From the IMG/VR virus record IMGVR_UViG_3300020188_000827, positions 1 to 22,443 of that record: 22,443 bases of DNA. One strand, written 5' to 3'. The notes under the pieces were generated by a model. The model worked only from the letters and a program-made list of their open reading frames with translations. It ran no database searches and was not told where the DNA came from. Shown piece after piece: positions 5,324 through 14,009 of this stretch (position 1 is the first letter of the stretch; each line of letters opens with the position of its first letter). The DNA comes from a virus. Position numbers and translations under genes: made by a program.

Positions 5324-7960
5324 ATGGCAAATTTTAAGGGTACGATAACAGACAGTGAAAGCAACACATATAACGTTGATGTGTCTGTGCCTGATTTTGC
5401 CCTGGAATCAACATTAAAAAAGATAGAAGATATTTTAAGTAAGTCAACTAAACTTAATTCTGACACAAAAGAATCCATAGAAAAACTAGTTAAAGAAACA
5501 AAATCAGGCAATGAGAAAAAAGAAACTGATAACCTAGTTAAAACAATGGAAAAGTTCTTTAAAGAAAATCAGTCTAAAAAGAAAACACTCAGAGAAAGAG
5601 TTAGTGCTGATGTTCTTGATAATATGGAAAGGGACTTCAGACAGGTTGGTAATGCTGTAACTACTTTAACAACAGTATTAATAACAGCAGGTGCAGTTGC
5701 AAGTACATTCTTAGTAAAAGGATTTACAAATTTAGGTGAAGGGTTAAAAACATTAACCGATGTTGGTGGTGCTTTTGGTGATTCTCTCTCACAAACAAGT
5801 ATAAGTGCAGAAGAGAATATCCTGTCCATGAACAAACTGGGCTTGACAACAGGTCAGGCTGTTGAAGTACTGGGTAATTATTCAAGGACTATGGCGGTAT
5901 TAGGCCAAAGTAGTGTAGTTGGTGCAACAAAATCTTTCTTAGACTTATCAGACGGCGGATTAGCATTTGGTTCAACTCTTCAAGATGCAACAGAATTCTT
6001 GCAAGAAGACTTAATGTTCAGAACAATGATGTTGAGAAGAGATCAGATCAACAATGAACAAGCAATTAGAGATTCTTTAGCATTAAATCGAAATCTCAGA
6101 ATGTTCTCTACATTACTAGGTATTAACAGTGATGAATTAAAGAAAAATGCTCAGAATGTTATAGACGGAAATACAGCCTTTAAAGCCTATGCGGCTAGTT
6201 TGCAAAACGGCCAAAGTGTTATTACAGGTGCAGAAATGTTGGCAACAGGGTTGTTTGGTTCGTTAGGTGAAGCAGGACAACAGGTTGCAAATGGTCTTTT
6301 AACAATATCTGCTACTGGTGTTGGTGCTATAGATGATTTTGTAAATGAGTTAGTGCCTTTGGCTCCTGGCGTTGCTAGAGTGGTTGAAGATGTTGCGAAA
6401 GGATTAAGATCAGGGCGTATAGACCAGTCAAATGCCAACCAAGCAGTATTAAGAATAACAGAAGCATTTGCTAATGTAGACCCATCAACAATCAATCAAC
6501 TAATACCTATTATTTCAGGATTAGGTGGCGAGCTTGCCGGAACTTCAGAAGTTTTGGTACAAGGATTTATTAATGCAGGTAATAGTGTTGACAAATTAAG
6601 ACAGCAATTAGATATGCCACTTGCATTTAGTGATACACAAAGCGGTCTTATCACATTCCAAAACATTGTAAGTAAAGCACAAGGAGCCTTGTCAGGTTTC
6701 CAAAATGCATTGGTGATAGGTGCAAGTCAAGGATTAAATGGATTTAGTAAATTACTTGATTCCGCAATACAGAACGAAGAATTTGCAGAAATGCTTACAA
6801 ATGCAGGTAGAAGATTTGGCACAATATTTAATAATGTGATTTCAAGAATGGGCGGTATGGATGCCGCAATAGCAAAGATTTCAGACGGCATAGGATATCT
6901 GCTTGAAGAAGGTGCACAATTATTTGAAAATATTTTAAATGGGTTTGTGGACAAACAAGGCAACTTGCAAATATATCAAGGCTTTGTCAACATGATAGCA
7001 GAAGGCCTAGTAGCGGCACTAAAATTAGCAGGTGTTGTTATAATGGAAGGCTTTAAAATAGCAATTACAAATATGGATGTAGTTGGTGCAATAGTTGGAG
7101 GCTTTTTGACCTTGTTTGCACTAAAAAGTTTGGCTACAGCCGTAACAAGTGTACTTATTGCAGGAATGACCTCTTTATTTACAAAAGCGGCGGCTGGATT
7201 GGGTTTAACTACTACATTAACAACTGCAACGACGGCAGGAACATCAGCCGCAGGTGCGGCCGCAACAGGCACCGCCGCTAATAAACTTTTAAATAAAGAT
7301 GGTAAACCTAACAACAAGCCCAAAGCAAACAAAACAACAACTAAAGGAGTACTAAAAGGTGCTACTAGAGTTGCTGGTAAATTCCTACTACCTGTAACTG
7401 CGGCATTGGGACTGTATGATGCCTTTCAAGGTTTTGGTGCAGATCAGAATGCTTCATTTACTGGCAAAATGGCAAATGCAGGTTCCAGTTTATTAAATGG
7501 TTTAACCTTTGGATTATTAGGTAGCAGTTCCAAAGAAATTGCAGAAAGAGCTCAAGGAAAAGAGGTTGAATCTAATACAGCACTAGACAGCAATGTTGCC
7601 TTAAGAGAAGCAGTGATGAATGTTACTGCAAAATCTATGACAATACATATTACAGACCCAACTATTGTTAGATTGGTTAATCCTGTGATGAATACAACTA
7701 ATAGGTTGAATGCAACACAACGTAATAATACTGCTCCAATAGATGTTGTTACGGCGACACAAAGGGAAATTGATACTGCAACTAATATTCAAAACAGTGG
7801 CATAGATCCTAAGAATTATACACCTGAGGAAAAAGAACTAGTAGACAAAGTAAACAACCTGTCCGATCAACAAACATCGGTTTTACAACTTATGCTTAGT
7901 GAATCTAAAAAACAAACTAAACATCTTGCAGATTTACTAAACAAAGACTTTAACGATTAA
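5324..7960 (+). CDS. Large virion structural protein, tape-measure-like (878 aa)
   Basis: The 878-aa product begins with a Lys/Glu-rich helical, coiled-coil-prone region (about 20-100). A hydrophobic helix follows at about 108-135 (LTTVLITAGAVASTF), then a long helical body. A cluster of membrane-like segments lies near 565-620 (VVGAIVGGFLTLFALKS), then an Ala/Gly/Thr-rich linker to about 655 and a polar tail. Length, coiled coil and internal hydrophobic helices are typical of tail tape-measure proteins, and the place between gp26 and gp20 fits a tail gene. It has no clear likeness to T4 gp29 (590 aa) that I can recognise, so the tape-measure role is inferred from architecture. A virion-packaged membrane-active protein is the main alternative. 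It has its own late promoter. Confidence 0.6.
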   Translation: MANFKGTITDSESNTYNVDVSVPDFALESTLKKIEDILSKSTKLNSDTKESIEKLVKETKSGNEKKETDNLVKTMEKFFKENQSKKKTLRERVSADVLDNMERDFRQVGNAVTTLTTVLITAGAVASTFLVKGFTNLGEGLKTLTDVGGAFGDSLSQTSISAEENILSMNKLGLTTGQAVEVLGNYSRTMAVLGQSSVVGATKSFLDLSDGGLAFGSTLQDATEFLQEDLMFRTMMLRRDQINNEQAIRDSLALNRNLRMFSTLLGINSDELKKNAQNVIDGNTAFKAYAASLQNGQSVITGAEMLATGLFGSLGEAGQQVANGLLTISATGVGAIDDFVNELVPLAPGVARVVEDVAKGLRSGRIDQSNANQAVLRITEAFANVDPSTINQLIPIISGLGGELAGTSEVLVQGFINAGNSVDKLRQQLDMPLAFSDTQSGLITFQNIVSKAQGALSGFQNALVIGASQGLNGFSKLLDSAIQNEEFAEMLTNAGRRFGTIFNNVISRMGGMDAAIAKISDGIGYLLEEGAQLFENILNGFVDKQGNLQIYQGFVNMIAEGLVAALKLAGVVIMEGFKIAITNMDVVGAIVGGFLTLFALKSLATAVTSVLIAGMTSLFTKAAAGLGLTTTLTTATTAGTSAAGAAATGTAANKLLNKDGKPNNKPKANKTTTKGVLKGATRVAGKFLLPVTAALGLYDAFQGFGADQNASFTGKMANAGSSLLNGLTFGLLGSSSKEIAERAQGKEVESNTALDSNVALREAVMNVTAKSMTIHITDPTIVRLVNPVMNTTNRLNATQRNNTAPIDVVTATQREIDTATNIQNSGIDPKNYTPEEKELVDKVNNLSDQQTSVLQLMLSESKKQTKHLADLLNKDFND

Positions 7961-7993
7961 TTTCCAGTTTCCTGTCAAATATTAAAATCACTC

Positions 7994-8022
7994 TTGACAC
8001 AATACGATAAATAGTGTAATAT
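7994..8022 (+). promoter_or_regulatory. Composite promoter before gp20: late box inside a sigma70-like promoter
   Basis: A late box GATAAATA lies at 8006-8013, 28 nt before ATG 8042. Around it is a perfect -35 hexamer TTGACA (7994-7999), a 17-nt spacer, and TAATAT (8017-8022; 4 of 6 match to TATAAT). Host-type and phage late signals could therefore both drive the head operon. The late box is the more certain of the two because it recurs across the window. Confidence 0.6.
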
Positions 8023-8041
8023 AACTAAAAGGATTATATTT

Positions 8042-9763
8042 ATGAGTTGGAGAAAATACTTTTCTAGTGTCGATAACAGTGGTTTACCATTAAATGTAAC
8101 AGGTAATACCCCTGAAGGAGGCCCAGGAGCGGCAACAAGCAGATATGCTAGTTGGTTGCCGGAAGTTTATGCCGGTTCTCCTAACCGTTTGATGAGATAT
8201 ATGCAATATGATCAAATGGACAATGACTTAGAAATCAATTCAGCATTGGACACAATAGCAGAATTTGGTACTCAAGAAGATGAATATAGTGGACTTCCTT
8301 TTGAAATAAACTATAATAGAGACCCTTCTGACACAGAACAAAAGATAATTACTAAGACCCTAACTCAATGGTGCAGGCTCAATGAGATGCATAAAAGAGC
8401 ATTTAGAGTGTTCCGTAGCACTATAAAATACGGTGATCAATTCTTTATTAGAGACCCAGAGACTTATAAATTATTTTGGATAGACCCTGCTAATGTAGAG
8501 AAAGTTATTGTTAATGAAAGTGAAGGCAAAAAGATAGAAACATATTTCATTAAAAATTTAGAACCTAACTTTGCAGATATGGTTGCTACAGATGTGTCCG
8601 GATTACATGCAAGGCCATATGGCTCCGGTGCCGGAATGATGGGCGGTGGACTTCAAGGACCGCAAACTGGTAACTATTTAACTGGTGCAATAGACGGTGT
8701 AGACCAGGGTGTTCCTGTAGATGCAAAACATGTTGTTCATATAAGTTTAACTGAAGCAATGGACCATGCATGGCCTTTTGGTGTAAGTATTTTAGAACCA
8801 ATATTTAAAGTATTCAAACAAAAAGAATTATTAGAAGACAGTATTATTATATACAGGGTTCACAGAGCACCTGAAAGACGTGTGTTCTTTATTGATGTGG
8901 GTAACATGCCACCACATAAAGCAAGACAGTATTTGGAACAAGTAAAATACGAAGTACAGCAAAAACGTGTTCCTAATAAAAAGTCAGATGGCAGTAGTGT
9001 TGCAGATGCGGCCTACAATCCAATGAGTATGTTAGAAGATTACTTCTTTGCACAAACGGCAGATGGTAGAGGTAGTAAAGTAGACACACTACCAGGCGGT
9101 GAAAACTTAGGACAAATAGACGATTTAAGATATTTTAATAATAAACTTTTAAGAGGTTTAAGAGTACCAAGCAGTTACTTGCCTACTGGACCAGAAGATG
9201 GAAGTAGTGTTTATAACGACGGTAAAGTGGGTATTGCTTACATTCAGGAATACAGATTTGCTAGATACTGTGAAAGATTACAAAAACAAATACAAGAAGA
9301 TTTAGATACAGAATTCAAAATGTTCCTCAAACACAGAGGTATAGAATTAGATAATTCAGATTTCTTTATTACATTTAATAAACCAATGAACTTTAGTTCA
9401 TATAGAGACCTACAAATTGATCAGGAAAGAGCTAACTTGTTTAATACATTGGCGGCTACACCGTTCTTAAGTAATCAATTTAAATTGAAGAAATATCTAG
9501 GTCTTACAGAAGACGAATTTAAAGACAACGAAGAATTATGGCGTAAAGAAAACGGTTATGAAAAATTTGTTGATGGTGAAAAACAAGCAGATCTCAGAAA
9601 TCTTGGTATAAGACCAGAGCCTGATGCATCGGTAACACCTGGAGCAGATTTAGACTTTGGTGATTTACCTGATCAAGCAATGGATAATACAGACGATCTA
9701 GGCATAAATACTACTGATACAAATCCAAACCAAATACCTGGTGGGAATACACCAGAACTTTAA
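8042..9763 (+). CDS. 20: Portal vertex protein gp20
   Basis: The 573-aa protein (T4 gp20 is 524 aa) has the family's most conserved stretches: IYRVHRAPERRVFFIDVGN (about 274-292), MPPHKARQYL, a KVDTLPGGENLG block, LRVPSSYLP and KPMNFSSYRDLQ. It forms the dodecameric portal at one head vertex, starts prohead assembly, and is the channel for DNA packaging and the docking site of the neck. ATG 8042 follows an AGGA site and a late promoter box. The C-terminal 60 residues are polar and low-complexity, as in marine relatives. It is the first gene of the head operon that continues through gp23; the next ATG begins 1 nt after its stop. Confidence 0.96.
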   Translation: MSWRKYFSSVDNSGLPLNVTGNTPEGGPGAATSRYASWLPEVYAGSPNRLMRYMQYDQMDNDLEINSALDTIAEFGTQEDEYSGLPFEINYNRDPSDTEQKIITKTLTQWCRLNEMHKRAFRVFRSTIKYGDQFFIRDPETYKLFWIDPANVEKVIVNESEGKKIETYFIKNLEPNFADMVATDVSGLHARPYGSGAGMMGGGLQGPQTGNYLTGAIDGVDQGVPVDAKHVVHISLTEAMDHAWPFGVSILEPIFKVFKQKELLEDSIIIYRVHRAPERRVFFIDVGNMPPHKARQYLEQVKYEVQQKRVPNKKSDGSSVADAAYNPMSMLEDYFFAQTADGRGSKVDTLPGGENLGQIDDLRYFNNKLLRGLRVPSSYLPTGPEDGSSVYNDGKVGIAYIQEYRFARYCERLQKQIQEDLDTEFKMFLKHRGIELDNSDFFITFNKPMNFSSYRDLQIDQERANLFNTLAATPFLSNQFKLKKYLGLTEDEFKDNEELWRKENGYEKFVDGEKQADLRNLGIRPEPDASVTPGADLDFGDLPDQAMDNTDDLGINTTDTNPNQIPGGNTPEL

Positions 9764-9764
9764 T

Positions 9765-9968
9765 ATGAGATTAAACGAATTTTACAATCCTGAATTTGAT
9801 GAGTTTCAAAAACAACATCAAGATGATACAAGAAAGAGCAAAATGACTCTTGAAACTCTTGGCAAACTCAGAAAAGTTCGCGAAGTACAACGTGCAGAAG
9901 AGTTAGAACATGCAAAATTTCAGAAGGTAATGTATGCTACTCCAGTTGACAATAATAATGCATTTTAG
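9765..9968 (+). CDS. Small prohead-region protein between gp20 and the gp67-like gene (67 aa)
   Basis: ATG 9765 lies 1 nt after the gp20 stop (TAA 9761-9763), implying coupling. A GTG at 9741 would give an 8-residue longer form but lies inside gp20. The product starts MRLNEFYNPEFDEF and continues as a strongly charged helix (KLRKVREVQRAEELEHAKF). T4 has the small core proteins gp67 and gp68 between gp20 and gp21; here one gene of this kind sits beside a clearer gp67-like gene. A minor core or gp68-equivalent role is likely by position, not by recognised sequence. Its TAG stop shares a base with a late promoter box. Confidence 0.75.
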   Translation: MRLNEFYNPEFDEFQKQHQDDTRKSKMTLETLGKLRKVREVQRAEELEHAKFQKVMYATPVDNNNAF

Positions 9969-9975
9969 ATAAATA
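9968..9975 (+). promoter_or_regulatory. Late promoter box GATAAATA for the gp67-gp23 head genes
   Basis: GATAAATA starts on the last base of the preceding TAG stop. It leaves a roughly 150-nt leader before ATG 10125, which is A-rich and contains one GC-rich hairpin. It would give extra transcription of the scaffold and capsid genes, which are needed in the highest amount. Confidence 0.65.
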
Positions 9976-10064
9976 CTTTAGAGAAACAACTAAAAAACAT
10001 CAAAAACACTCAAAAAACACCTTTTTATACATAAAAACACAACTTTACTATAAGTAATTAGATG

Positions 10065-10083
10065 GCTCGGTATATTTCCGAGC
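10065..10083 (+). promoter_or_regulatory. Leader hairpin before the gp67-like gene
   Basis: GCTCGG (10065-10070) and CCGAGC (10078-10083) form a perfect 6-bp GC-rich stem with a 7-nt AT loop, in a leader otherwise nearly free of G and C. A smaller AGTG/CACT hairpin follows, then the GGAG ribosome site before ATG 10125. There is no T tract, so it is not an intrinsic terminator. An mRNA-stability or translation-control element is possible. Confidence 0.45.
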
Positions 10084-10124
10084 TGAGTGTTCAATCACTT
10101 TAAATTTTATATGGAGAGACCACA

Positions 10125-10943
10125 ATGTCAGAATCAAGAAGTAAATTAGAAGAAATTCTTGAACTTCTCCTTGCTGAAGAAAACGAAAAAGCAGAAGAAA
10201 TGCTTCATGAGTATGTTGTTGCAAAAGCAAGAGCAGAATATGAAAAAGTTCTAGATGAAGACGTTTCTGAAGAAGAAGCAGTTGAAGAAATTGAAGAAGC
10301 AGAAGAATCAGAAGAAGAAGCAGTTGAAGAGGCTGAAGAATCTGAAGAAGAGGCTGTTGAAGAATCAGAAGAAGCAGTCGAAGAAGAGTTCGAAGTTGAT
10401 GAAGTAATTGATCAATCAAACGATTTTGAAGATGATATTCTTGCTGATGAAGAAGAAATCGAAGCAGACGAAGTCGGCGAAGAAGAAGAAAGCGAAGAAG
10501 AGGAAGAAAACGGAGACCTAGAGGACAAAGTTGACGACCTAGAAGACGAGCTTGACGAACTTAAAGCAGAATTCGAAAAATTGTTAGCAGACGACGAAGA
10601 AGTCGAAGACGGTGAAGAAGCAGAAATGGACGCAGAAATGGACATGGAAGACGAACTCGATTTAGAGTCAGTTGAATATGATCTTGATGAAGAAGTTGCT
10701 GAAGAAGATGAAGTTGTTGAAGAAGCAACTAAACTTCAAGATAAAGCACCTGAAGTTGCTAAAAACGAAAACCCAGACAACAAAGAATCTTCACTTACAA
10801 ATGCACCTAAGAAAACATTTGTAGTTGACGGTCAAAAAGCAGGCATCGAAAATAAAGATGGCGGCGAAGGTAGTATGGGCGACAACAAACCAGCAGATAA
10901 CACACCAACAGATAACATAAACGTTGAACCTAAAAAGGCGTAA
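10125..10943 (+). CDS. 67: Acidic prohead core protein, gp67-like (272 aa)
   Basis: The N-terminal 45 residues (LEEILELLLAEENEKAEEM and the helix after it) resemble the T4 gp67 layout: a short amphipathic helix then an extremely acidic tail. T4 gp67 is only 80 aa, whereas this one has a very long Glu/Asp/Ala/Val tract (about 45-205) and then a polar tail rich in Lys, Asn and Pro. gp67 is an internal core protein that helps shape the prohead and is degraded by gp21. On the DNA level the acidic tract is an almost pure purine GAAGAA-type run on the plus strand. Position between gp20 and gp21 supports the call; the long tail may expand easily by slippage. Confidence 0.75.
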   Translation: MSESRSKLEEILELLLAEENEKAEEMLHEYVVAKARAEYEKVLDEDVSEEEAVEEIEEAEESEEEAVEEAEESEEEAVEESEEAVEEEFEVDEVIDQSNDFEDDILADEEEIEADEVGEEEESEEEEENGDLEDKVDDLEDELDELKAEFEKLLADDEEVEDGEEAEMDAEMDMEDELDLESVEYDLDEEVAEEDEVVEEATKLQDKAPEVAKNENPDNKESSLTNAPKKTFVVDGQKAGIENKDGGEGSMGDNKPADNTPTDNINVEPKKA

Positions 10944-10966
10944 GTCTTTTTAATTAGGAGTAACTG

Positions 10967-11593
10967 ATGGCGAGAAAACTATACGAATACATGAGTCCTG
11001 AGCAGTCTAAGGTTCAGATTACTGAATCTAATGACGGTAAAGACCTGTTCATGCAAGGATTATTCATTCAAGGTGATGTAAAAAACCAAAATGGTAGAGT
11101 ATATCCCAAAGATGAAATAAGAAAAGCAGTAGAAAGTGTAAAATCTCGTTTATCTAGTGGTGAAACTGTAATGGGAGAGTTAGATCACCCAGAAGAATTA
11201 CAAATTAACCTAGACCGTGTAAGTCACATAATAACAGATATGCATTGTGATGATTCAAACGGATTAGGAAAATTAAAAATCATAGAAACACCAATGGGTA
11301 ACATTGCAAGAGCATTGTTAAAAGCAGGTGCTAAACTTGGTGTAAGTAGTAGAGGTTCAGGAAACGTTAACGAAAGTGGTAAAGTTTCCGACTTCGACAT
11401 AGTAACAGTGGACATTGTGGCACAACCAAGTGCACCAGATGCCTACCCAAAGACAATCTATGAAAGTTTATTTAACATGCGAGGCGGAGCATCATTATTT
11501 GATACCGCTGGAGCATTAACACACGATAAAAGTGCAGAAAAGTATTTGATGAAAGCAATCACTGGTTTCATCAATGAATTAAAAATAAAGTAG
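10967..11593 (+). CDS. 21: Prohead core protease gp21
   Basis: The 208-aa protein (T4 gp21 is 212 aa) is the serine protease that digests the scaffold and trims capsid proteins during head maturation. Catalytic signatures of the family are visible: GELDHPE with the His at 74, GVSSRGSG with the nucleophile Ser at 127 or 128, and the DFDIVTVDIVAQPSAPDA block (about 142-159) conserved after it. It acts inside the prohead and then inactivates itself. ATG 10967 follows AGGAG. It lies 23 nt after the gp67-like gene and 9 nt before gp22, so the scaffold, protease and capsid are made from one operon. Confidence 0.95.
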   Translation: MARKLYEYMSPEQSKVQITESNDGKDLFMQGLFIQGDVKNQNGRVYPKDEIRKAVESVKSRLSSGETVMGELDHPEELQINLDRVSHIITDMHCDDSNGLGKLKIIETPMGNIARALLKAGAKLGVSSRGSGNVNESGKVSDFDIVTVDIVAQPSAPDAYPKTIYESLFNMRGGASLFDTAGALTHDKSAEKYLMKAITGFINELKIK

Positions 11594-11602
11594 GAGACTA
11601 CG

Positions 11603-12715
11603 ATGGCAGTGAATTTTAAAGACCTACTTGAAAATGCGGAACTTACTGAAGAAGTAAAATCTGCTCTTCAAGAAGCATGGGAAGGTAAAATTTCTGAAGC
11701 AAGAGAAGAACTTACTGCGGAACTTAGAGAAGAGTTTGCACAAAGATACGAGCATGACAAAGGTCAAATCGTTGAAGCAATGGACAAATTCATCTCAGAA
11801 AAAGTAACAGCAGAAGTGGCGGAAATTGCAGAGGAAAAAACAGCCCTTGCAAACGATCGAGTAAAATACACGAAAGCCATTAGTGAACATGCCAAAGTTT
11901 TAGACAAATTTGTAACTGAAATGGTTGCAAAGGAAGTTAAAGAACTTAGAGCAGATAGAACAAAAACAAGTGAGCATGTAGCAAAATTAGATAATTTTGT
12001 AGCAGAGCAACTTGCTAGTGAACTGTCTGAATTCCACGAAGACAAAAAAGGCTTAGTGGAGCAAAAAGTTAAAATGGTAAGAGAAGGCAAGAAGCAATTA
12101 GCAGAAGCCAAACAAGATTTCATTAAGAAAGCGGCAGACAAAGTTGAAAACGTTGTCAATAACGTAATTACTAATGAAGTTAAATCTTTCCGTGATGACA
12201 TTACTAAGGCACGTGAAAATGACTTCGGTCGAAGAATTTTTGAAGCATTTGCAAATGAATATAACGTAAGTTATCTGAATGAAGCAAAAGAAATCAAGAA
12301 AGTAGAAAAAACAATCGCTGAGATGGAAACTAAACTTAACGAAGCACAGCAAATTATTGCTGATAAAGAAGAAGCAGTTGCTTTAACTGAGTCTAAGTTA
12401 AGAGTAGCAGAAGATCAAATGAATCGTAAAGAAACATTAAACGAACTTTTGGCTCCACTTGGCAAAGAGAAGAAAGAAATTATGTCAGACTTACTTGAAA
12501 GTGTTAAGACAGAGAACTTAGAGAAGCAATTCAATAAGTATCTTCCATCTGTTTTAGATGGCGAAACACCAAGAGTGAAGAAGACGTTGTCAGAATCAGT
12601 TACTAGTGAACACACTGGTAATAAGGCGGCTGTAATAACAGAAGCCGATGACAAAAGTGCGAATGATATCGTAGAAATTGATATGATCCGTAAATTAGCC
12701 GGACTTTCAAAATAA
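11603..12715 (+). CDS. 22: Prohead core scaffold protein gp22
   Basis: The 370-aa, highly charged, almost fully helical protein (long Glu/Lys heptad stretches, about 10-320) has the conserved ending DMIRKLAGLSK and the internal block FGRRIFEAFANEY (about 210-222). It is the main component of the core around which gp23 assembles, and gp21 later cuts it to small peptides. It is longer than T4 gp22 (269 aa), as in marine relatives. The start ATG 11603 has TAGGAG, which overlaps the gp21 stop codon. Confidence 0.93.
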   Translation: MAVNFKDLLENAELTEEVKSALQEAWEGKISEAREELTAELREEFAQRYEHDKGQIVEAMDKFISEKVTAEVAEIAEEKTALANDRVKYTKAISEHAKVLDKFVTEMVAKEVKELRADRTKTSEHVAKLDNFVAEQLASELSEFHEDKKGLVEQKVKMVREGKKQLAEAKQDFIKKAADKVENVVNNVITNEVKSFRDDITKARENDFGRRIFEAFANEYNVSYLNEAKEIKKVEKTIAEMETKLNEAQQIIADKEEAVALTESKLRVAEDQMNRKETLNELLAPLGKEKKEIMSDLLESVKTENLEKQFNKYLPSVLDGETPRVKKTLSESVTSEHTGNKAAVITEADDKSANDIVEIDMIRKLAGLSK

Positions 12716-12730
12716 TAACAGGAGTTAGAA

Positions 12731-13876
12731 ATGGCAGAATTATTTGAAAGCAACTGGTCCGCAACTAAAGACGCTTTGCTTGAAGGCTTATCTGGAAACA
12801 GAAAATCTTCATTAGATGTGGTCCTCGAAAATACAAAGAGACATTTGTCAGAGGCCGCAACAGCAGGTGCCACAGGTGCAGGTTCAGTAGCAACATTAAA
12901 CAAAGTTATGTTACCATTAATTAGAAGGGTTATGCCTTCAGTTATTGCTAACGAACTAGTAGGCGTTCAGCCTATGACTGGTCCAGTAGGACAAATCCAC
13001 ACACTAAGAGTCAGATATGCTGAAACTGGTGGTGGAGCAACAGCAGGTGACGAGGCTTTAAGTCCTTTTAAACTTGCAGGTAGTTACGCAGGTTCTCCAG
13101 ACGCTACAGCGGCGGCTGAAGGAACAGCAGGTAACAAAATGTCAATCCAAATCTTAAAAGAAACTGTTGAAGCAAAAACAAGACGTTTAAGTGCTAGATG
13201 GACATTTGAAGCGGCACAAGATGCAGAAGCAATGCATGGCGTGGACGTTGAAGCAGAAATTATGCAGGCATTAGCTCAAGAGATCGTAGTTGAAATCGAC
13301 CAAGAAATTATCGGTTCACTAAGAACTCTAGCAGGTGCTGGTACTACACTAGACTTTACAGGTTCATCATTAATTGGTACACCTGCATACGTTGGTGACA
13401 GACATGCATTATTGGCTATAGAGATCAACAGAGCGGCTAACAGAATCGCGGCTAGAACAAGACGTGGTGCTGGTAACTATATCGTTGTATCTCCAGAAGC
13501 ATTGACAATCCTACAAAGTGCGTCAACTTCAACATTTGCTAGAACAACAGAAGGTTCTTTTGAAGCACCTACAAACACTAAGTTTGTTGGTACATTAAAC
13601 GGAACAATCAAAGTATTCGTAGACAACTATGCGGCTGACGGTACAAAAGTACTAGTTGGTTACAAAGGTTCAAGCGAAACTGATGCTCCAGCATTCTATT
13701 GCCCATACATTCCATTAATGAGCACAGGCCCAGTGATGGACCCAAGCACATTTGAACCAGTAGTAAGTTTCATGACTAGATATGGTTATAAAGAACTTAC
13801 AAATACTGCTTCATCTCTTGGTAATGCGGCAGACTACGTTGATGCGATTACTTTAAGTAACGTTGTATTCCAGTAA
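12731..13876 (+). CDS. 23: Major capsid protein gp23
   Basis: The 381-aa T4-type major capsid protein has the signature blocks KVMLPLIRRVMP (58-69), GVQPMTGPVGQIHTLRVRYA (78-97), SARWTFEAAQDAEAMHG, RRGAGNYIVVSPEALTILQS, FYCPYIPLMSTGPV and SFMTRYGYKELTN. It forms the hexameric shell (HK97-like fold). A gp21 cleavage motif, L-x-E before Ala, is visible as LSE-A at 39-42, so the mature protein would be about 340 aa. The whole protein is much shorter than T4 gp23 (521 aa) and cyanophage homologues (about 465-470 aa from memory), mainly in the N-terminal part and before the GAGNY block. ATG 12731 follows AGGAG. A strong terminator follows the gene. Confidence 0.96.
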   Translation: MAELFESNWSATKDALLEGLSGNRKSSLDVVLENTKRHLSEAATAGATGAGSVATLNKVMLPLIRRVMPSVIANELVGVQPMTGPVGQIHTLRVRYAETGGGATAGDEALSPFKLAGSYAGSPDATAAAEGTAGNKMSIQILKETVEAKTRRLSARWTFEAAQDAEAMHGVDVEAEIMQALAQEIVVEIDQEIIGSLRTLAGAGTTLDFTGSSLIGTPAYVGDRHALLAIEINRAANRIAARTRRGAGNYIVVSPEALTILQSASTSTFARTTEGSFEAPTNTKFVGTLNGTIKVFVDNYAADGTKVLVGYKGSSETDAPAFYCPYIPLMSTGPVMDPSTFEPVVSFMTRYGYKELTNTASSLGNAADYVDAITLSNVVFQ

Positions 13877-13931
13877 GCCTTAAAACTTACAGGTTCGTAG
13901 ACGACCAGTTGCTAGTTTAACTAGAAACATT

Positions 13932-13960
13932 AAAAAGCACACTACGGTGTGCTTTTTTTT
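13932..13960 (+). terminator. Strong intrinsic terminator after gp23
   Basis: AAAAAGCACAC (13932-13942) pairs with GTGTGC plus Ts across a TACG loop (13943-13946). The stem is followed by T13953-13960, giving a textbook Rho-independent terminator; read as RNA, UACG is a stable UNCG-type tetraloop. It would close the gp20-gp23 head operon about 56 nt after the gp23 stop and insulate the fibre genes. Confidence 0.92.
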
Positions 13961-13976
13961 GACTGAAGATAATTAT

Positions 13977-13984
13977 GATAAATA
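13977..13984 (+). promoter_or_regulatory. Late promoter box GATAAATA for the 1159-aa fibre gene
   Basis: GATAAATA follows the gp23 terminator by 16 nt and precedes ATG 14010 by 25 nt, the tightest promoter-to-start spacing among these genes. Confidence 0.7.
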
Positions 13985-14009
13985 GTTCTATATATTGGGA
14001 TTTTAATAA

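Noticed and set aside
10048-10645. Minus-strand open frames opposite the gp67-like gene (Leu/Gln-rich and Ser-rich).
   Set aside because: They are mirror images of the GAAGAA tract, lack ribosome sites and have extreme low-complexity composition.
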